Below, piece by piece: positions 11,697-22,739 of a stretch of DNA of 64,000 bases. The position numbers and the translations under genes were made by a program. Each line of letters opens with the position of its first letter. Position 1 is the first letter of the stretch. This stretch comes from Nemophila menziesii (taxonomy: Eukaryota > Streptophyta > Magnoliopsida > Boraginales > Hydrophyllaceae), in NCBI GenBank assembly GCA_029959085.1, contig JARWIR010000001.1, positions 22,683,730 through 22,747,729 of the forward strand. The letters run 5' to 3'. The notes under the pieces were generated by a model. The model had not been told where the DNA came from. It was given only the letters and a program-made list of their open reading frames with translations, and searched no databases.

Positions 11697-12724
11697 ATGG
11701 TGTTACGAGATGCATATATGTAAGATACACAACAAACACCTATCTTGGGTGTTGGCACGCGAGGCAATATCCTCGAACAATATGTATTCTCTCTTCTATA
11801 CCATTTCTCTAATTGTACATTTGTGAATTATTTGTTTGTATTTAAGATTATCGAGTCTATTTCGAGTCGAGTCACAGTTCACCTTTGAGTTGAGGGTGGG
11901 GATTCGTTGTCCCCATCCCCACTTTATGTGATTTATATGCATTTTAGGTAAATTCAATTTCGTTAGAGATGACATTACTGTAGGATTTGTGTAATGGCCT
12001 AAAAGCATAAGCTTTAGTGATGTTAATGATAGTACGTAATGTGTTTGTAAGCTAGTTGTATTATATGCTTTAAATGTAAACATGAACATAATTTAATTGT
12101 AAAGAAAAGAGTAGTAAGCAATGAATGGAAGCAAGTTTTGATCTTAGGGAACCTTGAGTGGTGTGTAGGCCGTGAGATCCTAGGTAGTTAATAACCCATT
12201 TAATGAACGTGCTAAAGGTAAGAACGTAACTAGATTTCATAGTTAGGGAAGTGATTAAGGTGATTCTTTGATAGGCCTCTTTGTGAATTTTTAGCTTGTT
12301 GTCCATTTATATTGTTATATTATCCGTCTCAACCCCTTTTTTGCCTTTCTAGTCTTTTTTATTAGCCATGTTACAAGCCATACCCCTTAGATTATAGGGC
12401 TCTTTCCATATGACCCGCACTCGAATCGTAATGCCTTGACACTCGTCTTTAAAGCTTGAGTTTGGGATGGTGGAAAGATTATGGGAAATATTATTGGGTG
12501 GGTTTTGAGTTATGTATTTATGTTATGTGATGATGCACTTATTCTATATTGTAACCCTTTGTCGAGGTAAGAGAAAAATATTTGAAAAGAAAAATGTTGA
12601 AGTAAAGTATCATGACTTCTCACATAAAAAAGAGAGCTATTGCTAACTTGCAAAAGAAAAATATATATATCTGGACCAAAAAATGGATTAATTCTTATGT
12701 AATCATCTGGGTTTATGTATCGAT
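11697..12724. other. Retroelement-like non-coding stretch
   Basis: No gene. Short antisense ORFs here encode nothing recognisable. The sequence leads directly into the gypsy 3' remnant at 12725 and probably belongs to the same or a neighbouring LTR element. Confidence 0.35.
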
Positions 12725-13950
12725 TATTGGGGATGCGAAATAAGTGCATCAAAGTTGGGTTGAGTGAGCAAATTCATGAGAGTAACTCAAGCTATAGGGT
12801 GACTCGTTGATGGCTAGTGAGGAGAGAGCCAAAAGATCACTCTAAATTATCTAAATATACGATCATACCATCCCTAAGCCTACATTACAACCATAAAAGA
12901 CCTTATGAGTCTTAATTATGTGATTTAGGAGAGATTGAACCCTTAGAGAGTAGTTAGATGGACCATTAGAGACTATATTAGGATCAATAAACACTCTATA
13001 GCCTTCATAATGAACTAAGAAAAGAACCTCTCCTTCGTGCTTTACGAAACTAATCTAATATTGAATTTATATTGTGTTTATTGTTTATATGATAAGTGTG
13101 TATACTTATTAGTTTGTGAATATTATTACACGAGACTCACTAGGTAGTTGTTTTAGGACTATTTTGTGCATACTCCTTCTCTTATGCTTATTTGCCTGCT
13201 AATATTTTGAGACTTCCCTATTGCTCTTTCTTGTTATTTGTCAGGACGACAAAGTTTTGAGTTAAGGGTATTGATGTATCACTTTTTGTGACAAAAAGTC
13301 AAATTGTGAGACATATTTTTCTATTTCTTTTGTGTTCGGCTGAGGGATTTTCCCCATCATTTGATATAATCTCATTTCTTGCCTTGTTTTGGGTAGTTGT
13401 CACCTTTATAGCTTTTTACGCGTAATTTGTTTGTTAAATGTGAAGATTTTAGGTACGTGGATGATATAAGATTCCAAAACATGGATTAAAAGTTGAGTAA
13501 AGAAGATCGAAGAAGGAACCAAAGAGTAAAGGGCGGAAGAAACCATTTTTAGAAAGTGAAAAAGTCGTCGGCTAGAATTAGAAAGTGGATTGCTTTATGC
13601 GAGATTGACAAAGAATTTGAATGAGCCATTTGACATTCATATAGGGCTCTGAATCACGGTCACGTGGCAACTGAGATTTCACAATTCAGAGTTGTAACGA
13701 AGAAGATGTATTTGCAGTTGGCGTGACTCGAACCTGTCCCCTCTTGGTGTAAAACAAATTTGGGATGGGTTAGGTCATTTTAATGAGTCCAAAGCCCACC
13801 CAAACGAATTTAACCTTATAAATATCAACTTCCATCCGTTTCAAACTATCTTTTGGCCGCCAGAGCTTATTTCCGAAGAAAAAATAAGTTGGATTGGGTG
13901 AAAATTATTTTCAATACTTTATTGATGGTGAAAAAACTGCTAGCATGGGA
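12725..13950 (+). mobile_element. Ty3/gypsy-type 3' end with partial LTR, copy 1
   Basis: This stretch matches 45455-46640 in order and wording: GGGGATGCGAA(A)TAAGTGCATCAA, GACTCGTTGATGG(C/T)TAGTGAGGAGAGAGCCAAA, TATCTAAATATAC, then TTTGTC(A/G)GGA(C/T)GACAAA. The segment TTGAGTTAAGGGTATTGATG at about 13257-13276 has the form of a plant gypsy polypurine tract joined to an LTR beginning TGATG at 13272. A run TTATAAATATC near 13816 could be the LTR TATA. No gag or pol is present nearby, so only the 3' part of the element remains. The right edge is approximate. Confidence 0.6.
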
Positions 13951-14393
13951 TAAGATAGGTTGGGTTTAATTTTCAATTTATTTTTCTAAATAGGTTCTTC
14001 TCTAAGACATTCTATTAAAAATATTTAAAATGTCAATTATGTTAGATTGAGACGGGCTGAATTGGTGACTCAATGGTAAGTTAACATGAGCTCATAAATT
14101 AAAGGTGGTATTTGAATTTTAAATGATACCAAGGATTGAAAGTGTACATACACTTTGTAATTTGGATTGGAAAATGGTGTTTGTCTTGAGTTTGTAAAGT
14201 ATAAGGGGTGTGTGTTATCTTTTTACATCTTTTACATACCATAGAGGTATTTGACCTTTACGAAAACCAAAAGGTTTATTGGTGTGTTACTCTTAAATTT
14301 ATTGTTATATGATATATGGATGAGGACACCCGTAGCCCAAAGAACCAATCTGAACCGAACATGGTTTAGGTCCTAAACAAAATAAAAAATACT
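13951..14393. other. Gene-free stretch
   Basis: AT-rich sequence between the LTR remnant and the MULE-like element. It contains no ORF and no structure I can name. Its last nine bases form the target-site duplication of that element. Confidence 0.35.
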
Positions 14394-14677
14394 GGGTCAA
14401 TTACCTATAGGGTCTTGAGAAGCATCTTAGTGTCATATAAGAACTAAGTGATTCCTCTTTCTTACTTAGAGGCTTCAAAATTGACAAATATCATTACTAC
14501 CATTATAGTGTATAAGACAAAAAAATAGATTATTCTCTCTCCTCCATTACCATTATTCTCTCTCCTTCACTACTATTAATCTCTCACCCTCTTTATCATT
14601 TTTTCTCTCTACTCCTTCATTAAAAATCAATAATTTTCAGTTCCGGCCACAACCAGCGGCCACCGCCGGAAAAAGTA

Positions 14678-14866
14678 CTGAGCATATTTTATTGAGCATA
14701 TTTTTCTGAGCATATTTTTTGAGCATATTTTACTGAGTATATTTTTCTAAGCATATTTTTTTAGCATATTTTATTGAGCATATTTTACTGAGCATATTTT
14801 TTTGAGCATATTTTTCTGAGCATATTTTACTAAGCATATCTTACTGAGCATATTTCACAAAAACTT
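14678..14866. repeat. Minisatellite, about 14-bp unit, about 13 copies
   Basis: The word TGAGCATATTTT(T/A)CT repeats with small length changes. It lies inside the MULE-like element just after CCACCGCCGGAAAAA. The same position in the copy at 24062-25670 holds a different array. Confidence 0.9.
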
Positions 14867-15061
14867 CTGAGCATTTAACAAAAAATCTGAGCAAATCACA
14901 AAACCGGCATTTCACAACTTTTCTGGAAAAAAAGTAATCTAATCTAACACAAATCTATTACATTTCTGGAAAAAAAAGTATTCTAATATAGCTCTGCGAT
15001 GTAGAAACGAATGACATCGGAGAAGGCAGCCTTCCAGAAACTTCTGAGCGCAAAACTTATG

Positions 15062-15222
15062 AACGCAAACTTAGTGAGTATGGTTTAAACTTGCTGAGTA
15101 TAATTTGAACTTGCTGAGTATGGTTCGAACTTACTGAGCATGGTTTGAATTTGCTGAGCATGGTTCGAACTTGCTGAGCCTGGTTCGAACTTGCTGAGCA
15201 TGGTTTGAACTTGCTGAGCTTG
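15062..15222. repeat. Minisatellite, 21-bp unit, about 7 copies
   Basis: The unit is AACTTGCTGAGCATGGTTTG with T/C changes at fixed places. Because 21 is a multiple of three, the minus strand reads as a seven-residue protein repeat; that ORF (15057-15308) is a by-product of the array. The unit shares the word TGAGCAT with the neighbouring 14-bp array and may derive from it. Confidence 0.9.
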
Positions 15223-15733
15223 CTGAATCTGTCCACCTTCGAAACTTGAACATGAATGAAACCAAATCCATGGCAGATCCGAGCTCCAACTTCACGAAGC
15301 TTGAACACCTACAAACCAAGCTTCGTCATCTCCGCTGCACCACCTCGAACCACCACAAAATCTAAGAAGATCTTCGCTGGTCTCCGCGGTGGTGGTGCGA
15401 AGACTCCGGCGAAGACTGTCGCGTCATCTCCTTTCAAAGCGAGCAAAGCCACCGTCAAAACGATTCCATCTCCGTTTCTGTTCAAAGGAGCGACACCACC
15501 GCCAGTCCACGTCTTCAACACAGCGCATCTTATCAAAGCTTCCACGGAGTAGATCTACTCCGGCGAGACGTAAATCATAGTCTAGTAAAAAGAGAGGAAG
15601 AGATTTGATGTTATTTAGCTATGGAGATTTGTGAGTTGCAACGTGAATTTTAAGAGAAAAAGAGAGAGAAAGAGATGAGAGAGGAGAGAGGAGAGAGGGA
15701 GAGTGTTTAGGGTTTTGATTTTTTTAGATAAAA

Positions 15734-15737
<4 letters not shown>

Positions 15738-15764
<27 letters not shown>
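15738..15764. repeat. (TA)n microsatellite
   Basis: About 13 uninterrupted AT dinucleotides inside the right arm of the MULE-like element. At this place copy 1 has the shorter run ATATATAG. Confidence 0.95.
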
Positions 15765-15974
15765 GGAGAATAAAAAACAAAGGTAAGTAAAAAGGTAATT
15801 GGATTTTTGGCCTATAGTTTTAATTTTTGTTTGTGGCATTTAGTAAGAAGAGGAAAATCACCTAGTCTTGTTAGGTCTTGAGGTGGTGTTTTCAAGACCC
15901 CTTGGGTAATGATCTCAAAAATATTTGATCCTAAAAATAGAGTGTGAGTCCTATATGAGGAATAAATAGTACCG

Positions 15975-16147
15975 GAATCAAATTAACACTTACTTAAAAT
16001 ATTTTCTAAATAATTATCAGTTGGAAAAAACAGTAAAAGAATCAAATTAACGTCTATTTAAAATCTTTTTCTAAATAATCATTAGTTGGAAAAAACAGTA
16101 CAAGAATCAAATTAACGCCTACTTAAATTCTTTTCTAAATAATCAAA
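15975..16147. repeat. Tandem repeat, 64-65-bp unit, 2.7 copies
   Basis: Units begin at 15975, 16039 and 16104 with GAATCAAATTAAC and contain TTTTCTAAATAAT and AGTTGGAAAAAACAGTA. The copies are about 90% alike. It begins about 50 bp beyond the target duplication of the MULE-like element. Confidence 0.85.
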
Positions 16148-17575
16148 CTTCACTGCGACAATTCACAAACACTAACAACATAGACAATATAGATAGTATA
16201 GGTTTGATAAAATCATTGACAACAAATACAATACGCAAAGTAAAGAGATATAGATAGAGAGTACATACATATTTGAAGAGGTTTGAACTTCTGAAGGCCT
16301 AGTACACAACCTGAGGTATCCATAGGATATTAAACTCTTTACTAAGATTCTTGTAATTCTTGAAGGTGGATAAGAGAATCTTTACAAGGATTTTTTTTAT
16401 CGTGCTAAACCACAACTTAAATCTCGTGATTTTTACTGACTCAATCACAATATAGGTGAGATTTTTACTAGACTCAGTCTCAACAAGATATTATTCTCTA
16501 TTTTTTAGAAACAACTAAACCCTTTGAATGTTTGGTTATTATAATACGAACGATTGGCTCCTAAATATTATATATGAATATGAAGGTTGTAGAACTCTTT
16601 ATTAAGTAGATAGATCAATGATGATTGATTGACTCCTTCTTGAGTTGATTATAGAATGATTATTGTAGATGAACCCCTTTTTTAATGAATGATACAATGA
16701 TGAAATGGTTTGAATAAGCCTTGATTATCACTTAATTTGTTCTCCAAAGATGTTAGAAAGTAGCGGAGAAGGAAGGATTAATTATGTGTTAAAATATACT
16801 CTATTTATAAACAATTTGAGACTCTAACAGACTTGTCTAGGCGACATTAAAATTCTGCATAATGTCTACAACCGAAAAAATTGTTCTCTTCAAAGTAGAA
16901 TCTTGATTTGACTTGGCAACAGTCAAAAATTGATGTGGCATGTTTTCCAAAAATTATGAGATAAAATAGTGGCGTATTGGATTGAAATCAACATCCCAAT
17001 TTTGACATTTAGAGACTACCCAATTCGGATCGGAAATTCGATTTGGGCATGGAACGGGTACCTGAATTTGAACATGTATGATCTTACAATGAAATATGAA
17101 GACAATTGTATTAAAATGAAAGAGGGGAGCTATAGAGAAGAAGATGATATCCAAAGAGAATATATTGAGTGAGTGCTAAGAAGGGAAGTTGATGATGCTA
17201 AAATAAGATGGAGAATGGTTGCTCGAATGAAGATGCTTGGAGAGTTAAGAAAAAAAGATGCTAAGAATATGGATGAGAGTTCGGAGATGAAGAATGAGAC
17301 TAGAACAGAGCACCAGACCTTCGAATGAGCTAAAAGGAAAATTTCCTAATGGGTTTAGATAAAGATACGAAGAGAAGAAATCAATATATTCAGTCATTAA
17401 CCGTGAGTGTATTTTTTTAATCGACTGAGTTACAAGAATTTATATTTATCCTCGGTGGTGGTATTTTCGAGCGGTTATTTCGACGCTTCATTATAACTTA
17501 ACAACGGTGATAACACGGAGAAACTTTGTTGTGACAATATTGTGTTGATAAATATTATTGAGTGAAGGCTCTGGA
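16148..17575. other. Gene-free stretch, no recognisable gene
   Basis: The longest reading is 16969-17172 (67 codons), extendable past a TGA into an Arg/Lys/Glu-rich tail around 17300. It resembles no protein family I recognise and may be a worn fragment of a transposon gag-like ORF. No terminal repeats were found. Confidence 0.3.
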
Positions 17576-18150
17576 TAGGGATGTAAATGAATCAAGCCGT
17601 CCACGAGCAACTCGAGTTCGGCTTGGAGAAAAACTCGTTCGAGATTGGCTCGAATATAAACAAGATCAATCTCAAGATCCAGTTTAAAGCTCATTATGTA
17701 AACAAGCTCGCTCAAACTCGTTTGTGAACGACTTATTTATATTTATGAATTATAGATTAATATACTATTTACTTGTAAATATATTATTAAACCTTCAATG
17801 CCAACTTAGATACTTTTAATCTCTTTAAACTTTTATTCATTAATATTACGCTTCATATTTATATAGCACACACTCCATCACATACAAACTGTTCATGGAA
17901 TATCCGTTTAATCCATACAAAAATAAATTGTTCATGAGCAACTCGAACTCGCCTCTAAAAAACTTGTTTTATAAATTAAACAAACAAGTTTTAATATCTC
18001 TAACTTGGATCATTAAAAGCTCTGCTCGACTCGTTTAAATTTGAGCTCGGCTCAACTCGTTTAATATTTGAGTTTGGCTTGGCTCGAAAAGTTAAACAAA
18101 CAAGCCTACACATCTAGTATTCGCCTCGTCTCGATTCGCTTACCACCCTA
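17576..18150. mobile_element. hAT-like MITE, copy 1, 575 bp
   Basis: The left end is TAGGGATGTAAATGAATC; the right end, on the reverse complement, is TAGGGTGGTAAGCGAATC. Both are followed by subterminal words of the type CGAGC(C)GAGCTCG/AACTCGAGTTCGG, repeated in both orientations. The flanking 8 bp are not an obvious duplication (GCTCTGGA against CTTGTGGC), so this copy is older or rearranged. There is no coding capacity. Confidence 0.7.
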
Positions 18151-18231
18151 CTTGTGGCACATTATGTTGACGGTCATTGAGGAAGAATTCCAACATTATG
18201 AAAATTGACAAAGGTTCCCAAAGGTCTCTAG

Positions 18232-18685
18232 TAGGGTTGTAAACGAATTGAGTTAGGCCGAGTACTAGATGTGCAAGCTTGTTTGTTAAGATTTTCGAGG
18301 CGAGCCGACCTCAAATTTTAACGAGTTGAGCCAGGTTTGCAAAGCTTGTTTGCTAACTTATCGAATGAGATTTTTTCAAGCCGATCTCGAGGTATCAACG
18401 AACAATTTGTGTTTATGGTAAAACATAAATTTCATGAACGATTGGTATTAGATAGATAGTGTGCTATGAAGTATGAAATGTGATATTTATGGAAAAATTA
18501 AAGTCCAAAGAATTCGAGTCAATATATTATGTTTAATAATATATTTTATTGATAACAAAAATAAAAAGGCAAACGAGTTCGAACAGCTATTTTTGTTCGT
18601 TAGTATAGAGGAACGAGTTCAAACGAGTTGTCTTGCAAATTGAGATCGAGCTGCTATGGAGCGGTTTAATTCGTTTACAATCCTT
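18232..18685. mobile_element. hAT-like MITE, copy 2, 454 bp
   Basis: The ends are TAGGGTTGTAAACGAATT and, on the reverse complement, AAGGATTGTAAACGAATT. A perfect 8-bp target duplication GTCTCTAG flanks it (18224-18231 and 18686-18693), as expected of hAT elements. Its subterminal AACGAGTT/CGAGCC words match copy 1, only 81 bp away. The short ORF at 18656 straddles its right edge and is not a gene. Confidence 0.88.
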
Positions 18686-18693
18686 GTCTCTAG

Positions 18694-19366
18694 CAAAAGA
18701 AAACTTGGTGAGGCTCAAGTTAATGCGAAGGCTCTTGATATTTCTTGTCACCTTTTTTTATTTGTGGCTCGAAGTTTAAATCTTCTAGAAGAAGTCTACA
18801 CATTATATGGTTATATTTATATATGGTTCTCTATCTTGTAATTCTTTGTATTATAAGGGGGTATTACTAATGGACGACACCAATGGGATTACTTTTCTAT
18901 TCGACGCATCTTTCACTAATTCATATGAGGATATTGGGATTGGTATTTTGCAGGTGTATAATGATATTGGATGTAAGATCAAGATTAGAGAAACAATAAG
19001 GTGTGACTCTATACTTGAAGGGGAAGCGATGACAGTAATAAAAGCAATACAACAATGTCAGGAGTTTCTAAATGAAACTAAGATAAAAAAAAATCGAGGT
19101 TTTAGGCGGATGTTAGCAGCAATTAAACGATTCACTCGATCATCCAATATATTAATCAGATGGCCAATCATTTTGGTCTGATTTTCTACAAGTAATTACC
19201 TAGAAGGATAAAAAGTCAGACATACAATCTTGCGAAATCTGCTAAATATAAAGTTAAAGGAGGCCGCACACCGGGAATGGCCTTATGGATGGAAGATTTT
19301 GCACGAAATGTGAATAGGATTAATATACTTACAGGTTACATGTTCATCCAAAAAAAAAAAAAAAAC
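18694..19366 (+). pseudogene. LINE 3' fragment with RNase H domain and poly(A)
   Basis: The ORF 18807-19181 carries an RVT_3/RNase H-like stretch: FDASFTNSYEDIGIGILQV (first catalytic Asp), then LEGEAMTVIKAIQQC (catalytic Glu in the usual helix). Downstream in other frames are pieces typical of the domain end (IPRRIKSQTYNLAKSAKYK near 19200). A run of 16 A follows at about 19351-19366. The order of RNase H, short tail and poly(A) fits the 3' end of plant L1-like LINEs. RT and endonuclease are absent, as in a 5'-truncated insertion. Frames are broken. Confidence 0.65.
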
Positions 19367-19934
19367 AAGGGTTATGTCGTTTAATTTTTTATATATTATA
19401 TTAATAATGTATATGTGTTAATTTCCAACAATCATACTAGCATTAAAGTTTTTATTTTGATGTCTCACTAAAAACAACAAAATGTAGTTGAATATATAAA
19501 TGAACCTTTTATTATTGTCAAATCAAGAAGAAGTAGTTGAACATTAAACAGATTGAGAAAGAAAAAGAGAGTAATTTTTTTGGTTGGGTAAACGGGAAGA
19601 AGAGAGAGTTCGAGAGCAACCACAATCACATCACTATTATAGGCAATTCCTTTTTCTTTTTGTTCGAAATACTTTAGGCGAGTTCTCTTCCATTATCTGT
19701 GTTATTTGGTCTAAACGTCCAGCAGCCAAATGTTATATTTAGAGGGGCCAAAATATTTGGTGCTAACATTTTTCCATTTTTTTGAGAGTTATACAAAATT
19801 GCATTACATGTCTCTATAATAAAAAAATTACGTTATAAATTTTAATAAAAAATTGCAATACATGTCTCTGTAATAAAAAATTTACATTATAAATTTTAAT
19901 ATTTAAATTATTAACACTAATTTTTTATAGAGCC
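19367..19934. other. Gene-free stretch with a 53-bp direct repeat
   Basis: No gene. 19801-19853 and 19854-19906 are tandem copies that open with GCA(T/A)TACATGTCTCT and contain TTATAAATTTTAATA. Confidence 0.6.
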
Positions 19935-20130
19935 AAAAATCTTAACCTGACTATCGGACCGGTTATACCCGTCCCCGGACTATACCGGACCGGCCTATCC
20001 CGAAACCGAAACCAAAACGATTGAACATTGTCGTATTGAACCGGACTGAACCGGTCCATCGCATATTTGTCTGGTTCCTATAAAAAAGACCCTGCTTATG
20101 GACCGGTCCGGACCGGACCGATAAGTGATG
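19935..20130. repeat. CGGACCGG-rich hAT-like terminal region
   Basis: It begins with CCTGACTATCGGACCGG and is dense in GGACCGGTCC and CCGGACCGG words, like both ends of the element at 39513-40704 and the stretch at 25985-26172. It is probably the end of a related hAT-type element, but no partner end or target duplication was found. Confidence 0.5.
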
Positions 20131-20634
20131 TGTATTTTTTTTATTGCCTTTAATTACTTAACCCACTCACCTCACCCACCTTCTCATATTCACTCTGTAT
20201 CATTCACTCACTCACCACAAACCCACCCACCTCACACCGCCTTACATTCACTCTCTTTCTCTCTTATCTCTTCAATTCCCAGAATCTCCTAAATCCTAAT
20301 GCTCTCCACCGACTCTCCATGGAGAGATTCTTCACCCATGATGTTTATTTTCTCCTTCTTCATCCATGATGGTTATCTTTATTCTTCATCAATTTCATGG
20401 ATTTATGTTGTTGTTACTTTGGTGGTATTTTCTTGTTAAGTAGCCATCAATTGATTGAAACTTATAGTATCATATATGATTGTATTTTTTTTATTTATAT
20501 CCATATTGTGTATTGGAGATTAATATTCTTATGTTTATTTTGTCTTGTGTATGTCATATTTTCTGGATTGGATCAATAATCTATTGAAGGATTGATGGAA
20601 TTGTGATGGAAGGTTGATGGAGTTTTGGGTAATA
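20131..20634. other. Gene-free stretch
   Basis: A CACTCACTCACC/CTCTTTCTCTC-rich section leads into AT-rich sequence. The ORF 20397-20579 is hydrophobic only because of T-richness and has no recognisable family. Confidence 0.35.
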
Positions 20635-21500
20635 TTCTTATAAGTCCCTGAGTTATGTGAAATTGGTATTACAAGTCCCTTTTTTATGCGATATTAATAT
20701 TATAAGTCCATGATTTGTGTGAATTTGATTGTTTAATTTCACGTTTTATGCGAAATTGATAATACAAGTCCTTGGTTTATGCGAATTTGATACTTTGATT
20801 CTCTGATTTATATGAAGTTGAATGTGTAAGTCCATGTGTTATGCGAAATTGATACTCTAAGTCCTTGATGTATGTAATTTTTTTAGAGAAGTCCCTGTAT
20901 TATGCGAAATCAACACTAAGTCCTTAAGTTATGTGAAAATTTTACCATAAGTCTCTTTGTTAAGCGAACATGATAATATAACCTCCATTGGTATGCGAAA
21001 TTGAGACTATAAGTCCATGTGTTATGCATAATTGATATTATAAGTTCTTGATTTATGTGAAATGTTTTATGGAAGTCCCTGTGTTATGGGAAATCAACAT
21101 TATAAGTCCCTGAGTTATGTGATATTTATACAATAAGTTCCTTTGTTAAGTGTAATTGATACTATAAGTCCCTTTGGTATGCGAAATTAAGACTATAAGT
21201 CCACCTGTTATGCAAAATTGATACTATAAGTCCTTGATTTATGTAAAAAAAATTATGGAAGTCCCCGTGTTATGAGAAATCAACACTATAAGTCTCTGAG
21301 TTATCTGATATTTATATGATGATTTCCTTTGTTATGCGCAATTGATAATATAAGTCCCTTTGGTATGCGAAATTGAAACTATAAGTCTCTTTGTTTTGCA
21401 AAATTGAGACTATAAGATAATATGATTTTAGTACTCCATGTGTTATGCGAAATTCATCATGTTAGTCCATGTGGTATGCGAAATTTATTGTTAGGGGACT
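20635..21500. repeat. Minisatellite, 31-bp unit, about 25 degenerate copies
   Basis: The consensus is close to AAGTCCCTGTGTTATGCGAA followed by ATTGATACTAT, with near-regular 31-bp spacing from 20641 on. Copies differ at several positions each, with only occasional length changes. No ORF survives across it. The final copies grade into unique sequence near 21500. Confidence 0.85.
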
Positions 21501-22739
21501 AAATTGTTTGTTTTGCTTGACTCAGGGATGAATTGTTTGGTTTTTGACATAACTTAGGGACTTTGACTATCAATTTCGCATGTTGTTTTCGTGAGTTATG
21601 GTGATTGGAAGACTAGTTTTGTTAAGATCAAGTGGTTGATGGATTATTGGAATTGACGGATTTAGTTGAAGAATTTTTGGATTTGGCGGATTTTTGTGAT
21701 GATTTTCAAAAATTAGTTGATGTATTTTTGGAATTGACGGATTTAAAAGATGGTTTTAGAAAATGAGTTAAGGTTATTAGAATTTTGCAAGAAATCCCCT
21801 CCTTTATACAAAAATGATGAAAAATGTTCTAGATAATGAAATTTGTTCCGAAAATGTCACCCCAACTTTTCAAAAATGATTTCTTTGGACCAGATTCTTT
21901 AAGAAAATGATGATGTGTATTCTAAAAAAAGACAACTTTGCAAAAATGGTCCCTGAACTTTTCTAAAGTAATGTTTTGGTCCAAATAAAACTTGTGTGGT
22001 TGTAAGATGACATTGCATTTATACCTTACAATCTATATATACTTGTTAGGTTTTATAAATTGTAAAGAAACATATAATTGCCAAGATTTTGAACTTAAAG
22101 TTTTTGAAAATGTTTTTTGAGTATAAAAGTCTGATTTGTGAAAAAGAAAGGGTCTTTTTGGATTATCTGATATGGTTTATGGTTTTTGATTTGGTTGGGA
22201 AGTAATTGTCTAGTCCAACCTTGATCCTTTTTTTATATGGTTTAAAGGACTACGTGGTGGTTTGATCCTTTTTTGGGTATGCATTTCACGCTACCTATAT
22301 AAAAGGTACGTAGGCAGCCTAAATTCCATGGGCACAGTCACCCCCCTCCCACAGATTTATCCCAATTCAATCTTATAATTTATAGTTTATTATTTTGGTG
22401 AAATGTGATTGTAATATTTTATTTATTAGCTTAGTTATAATTGTAATAAGTTGTTTATTTCTCCTTTGTAATTTATTTTATCGGTAAGTGTAATTAGTTG
22501 TGCAATTTGATTTATAAGATTGAACTATATCAGTAATCACTATCGACCTTCAAAATTTTGTCAAACAAGTAACCATCTTGTAAAAAAAAAGTTTGCAAAA
22601 AAGGCTCTTTTATAAAATTGGCCACAATTACTATTCCACACAAACAAAAACCTTAACAATACATGTTTGTTACCAAAAAAACTTATCATAAATTAAAACG
22701 GGTCAAAACCCTTAACTAGCTTAAAAACCCCTGAACAAA
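21501..22739. other. Gene-free stretch with an LTR-like promoter
   Basis: Near 21600-21760 there are a few GATTTTTGGAATTGACGGATTT-type repeats. A strong TATA motif TATATAAAAG at 22296-22305 is followed by GTACGTAGGCAGCCTAA and a C-rich run, a combination common in plant LTRs. The LTR ends were not found. Confidence 0.35.

Larger units (their letters stand above)
14394..15916 (+). mobile_element. MULE-like non-autonomous TIR element, copy 2, 1523 bp
   Basis: The ends are inverted repeats: GGGTCAATTACCTATAGGG at the left, GAGATCATTACCCAAGGGG on the reverse complement at the right, both continuing into GTCTTGA. The flanks give a near-perfect 9-bp target duplication, AAAAATACT (14385-14393) and AAAAATATT (15917-15925). 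Nine bases is the usual size for Mutator-like elements. The layout is: TIR, CT-rich block, CCACCGCCGGAAAAA, two tandem arrays, GC-rich core (15230-15560), GA-rich block, TTTAGGGTTTT, (TA)n, TIR. The core ORF 15256-15552 (98 residues, basic, Pro/Thr-rich) matches no protein I know. No transposase is present. Confidence 0.85.

Noticed and set aside
15057..15319. Antisense seven-residue-repeat protein
   Set aside because: It is created by a 21-bp minisatellite whose period is a multiple of three.
15256..15552. 98-residue basic ORF as a gene
   Set aside because: It lies in the GC-rich core of a MULE-like element, has three overlapping open readings on both strands and resembles no known family.
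20397..20579. Small membrane protein of 60 residues
   Set aside because: Hydrophobicity comes from T-rich DNA, and there is no conserved context.
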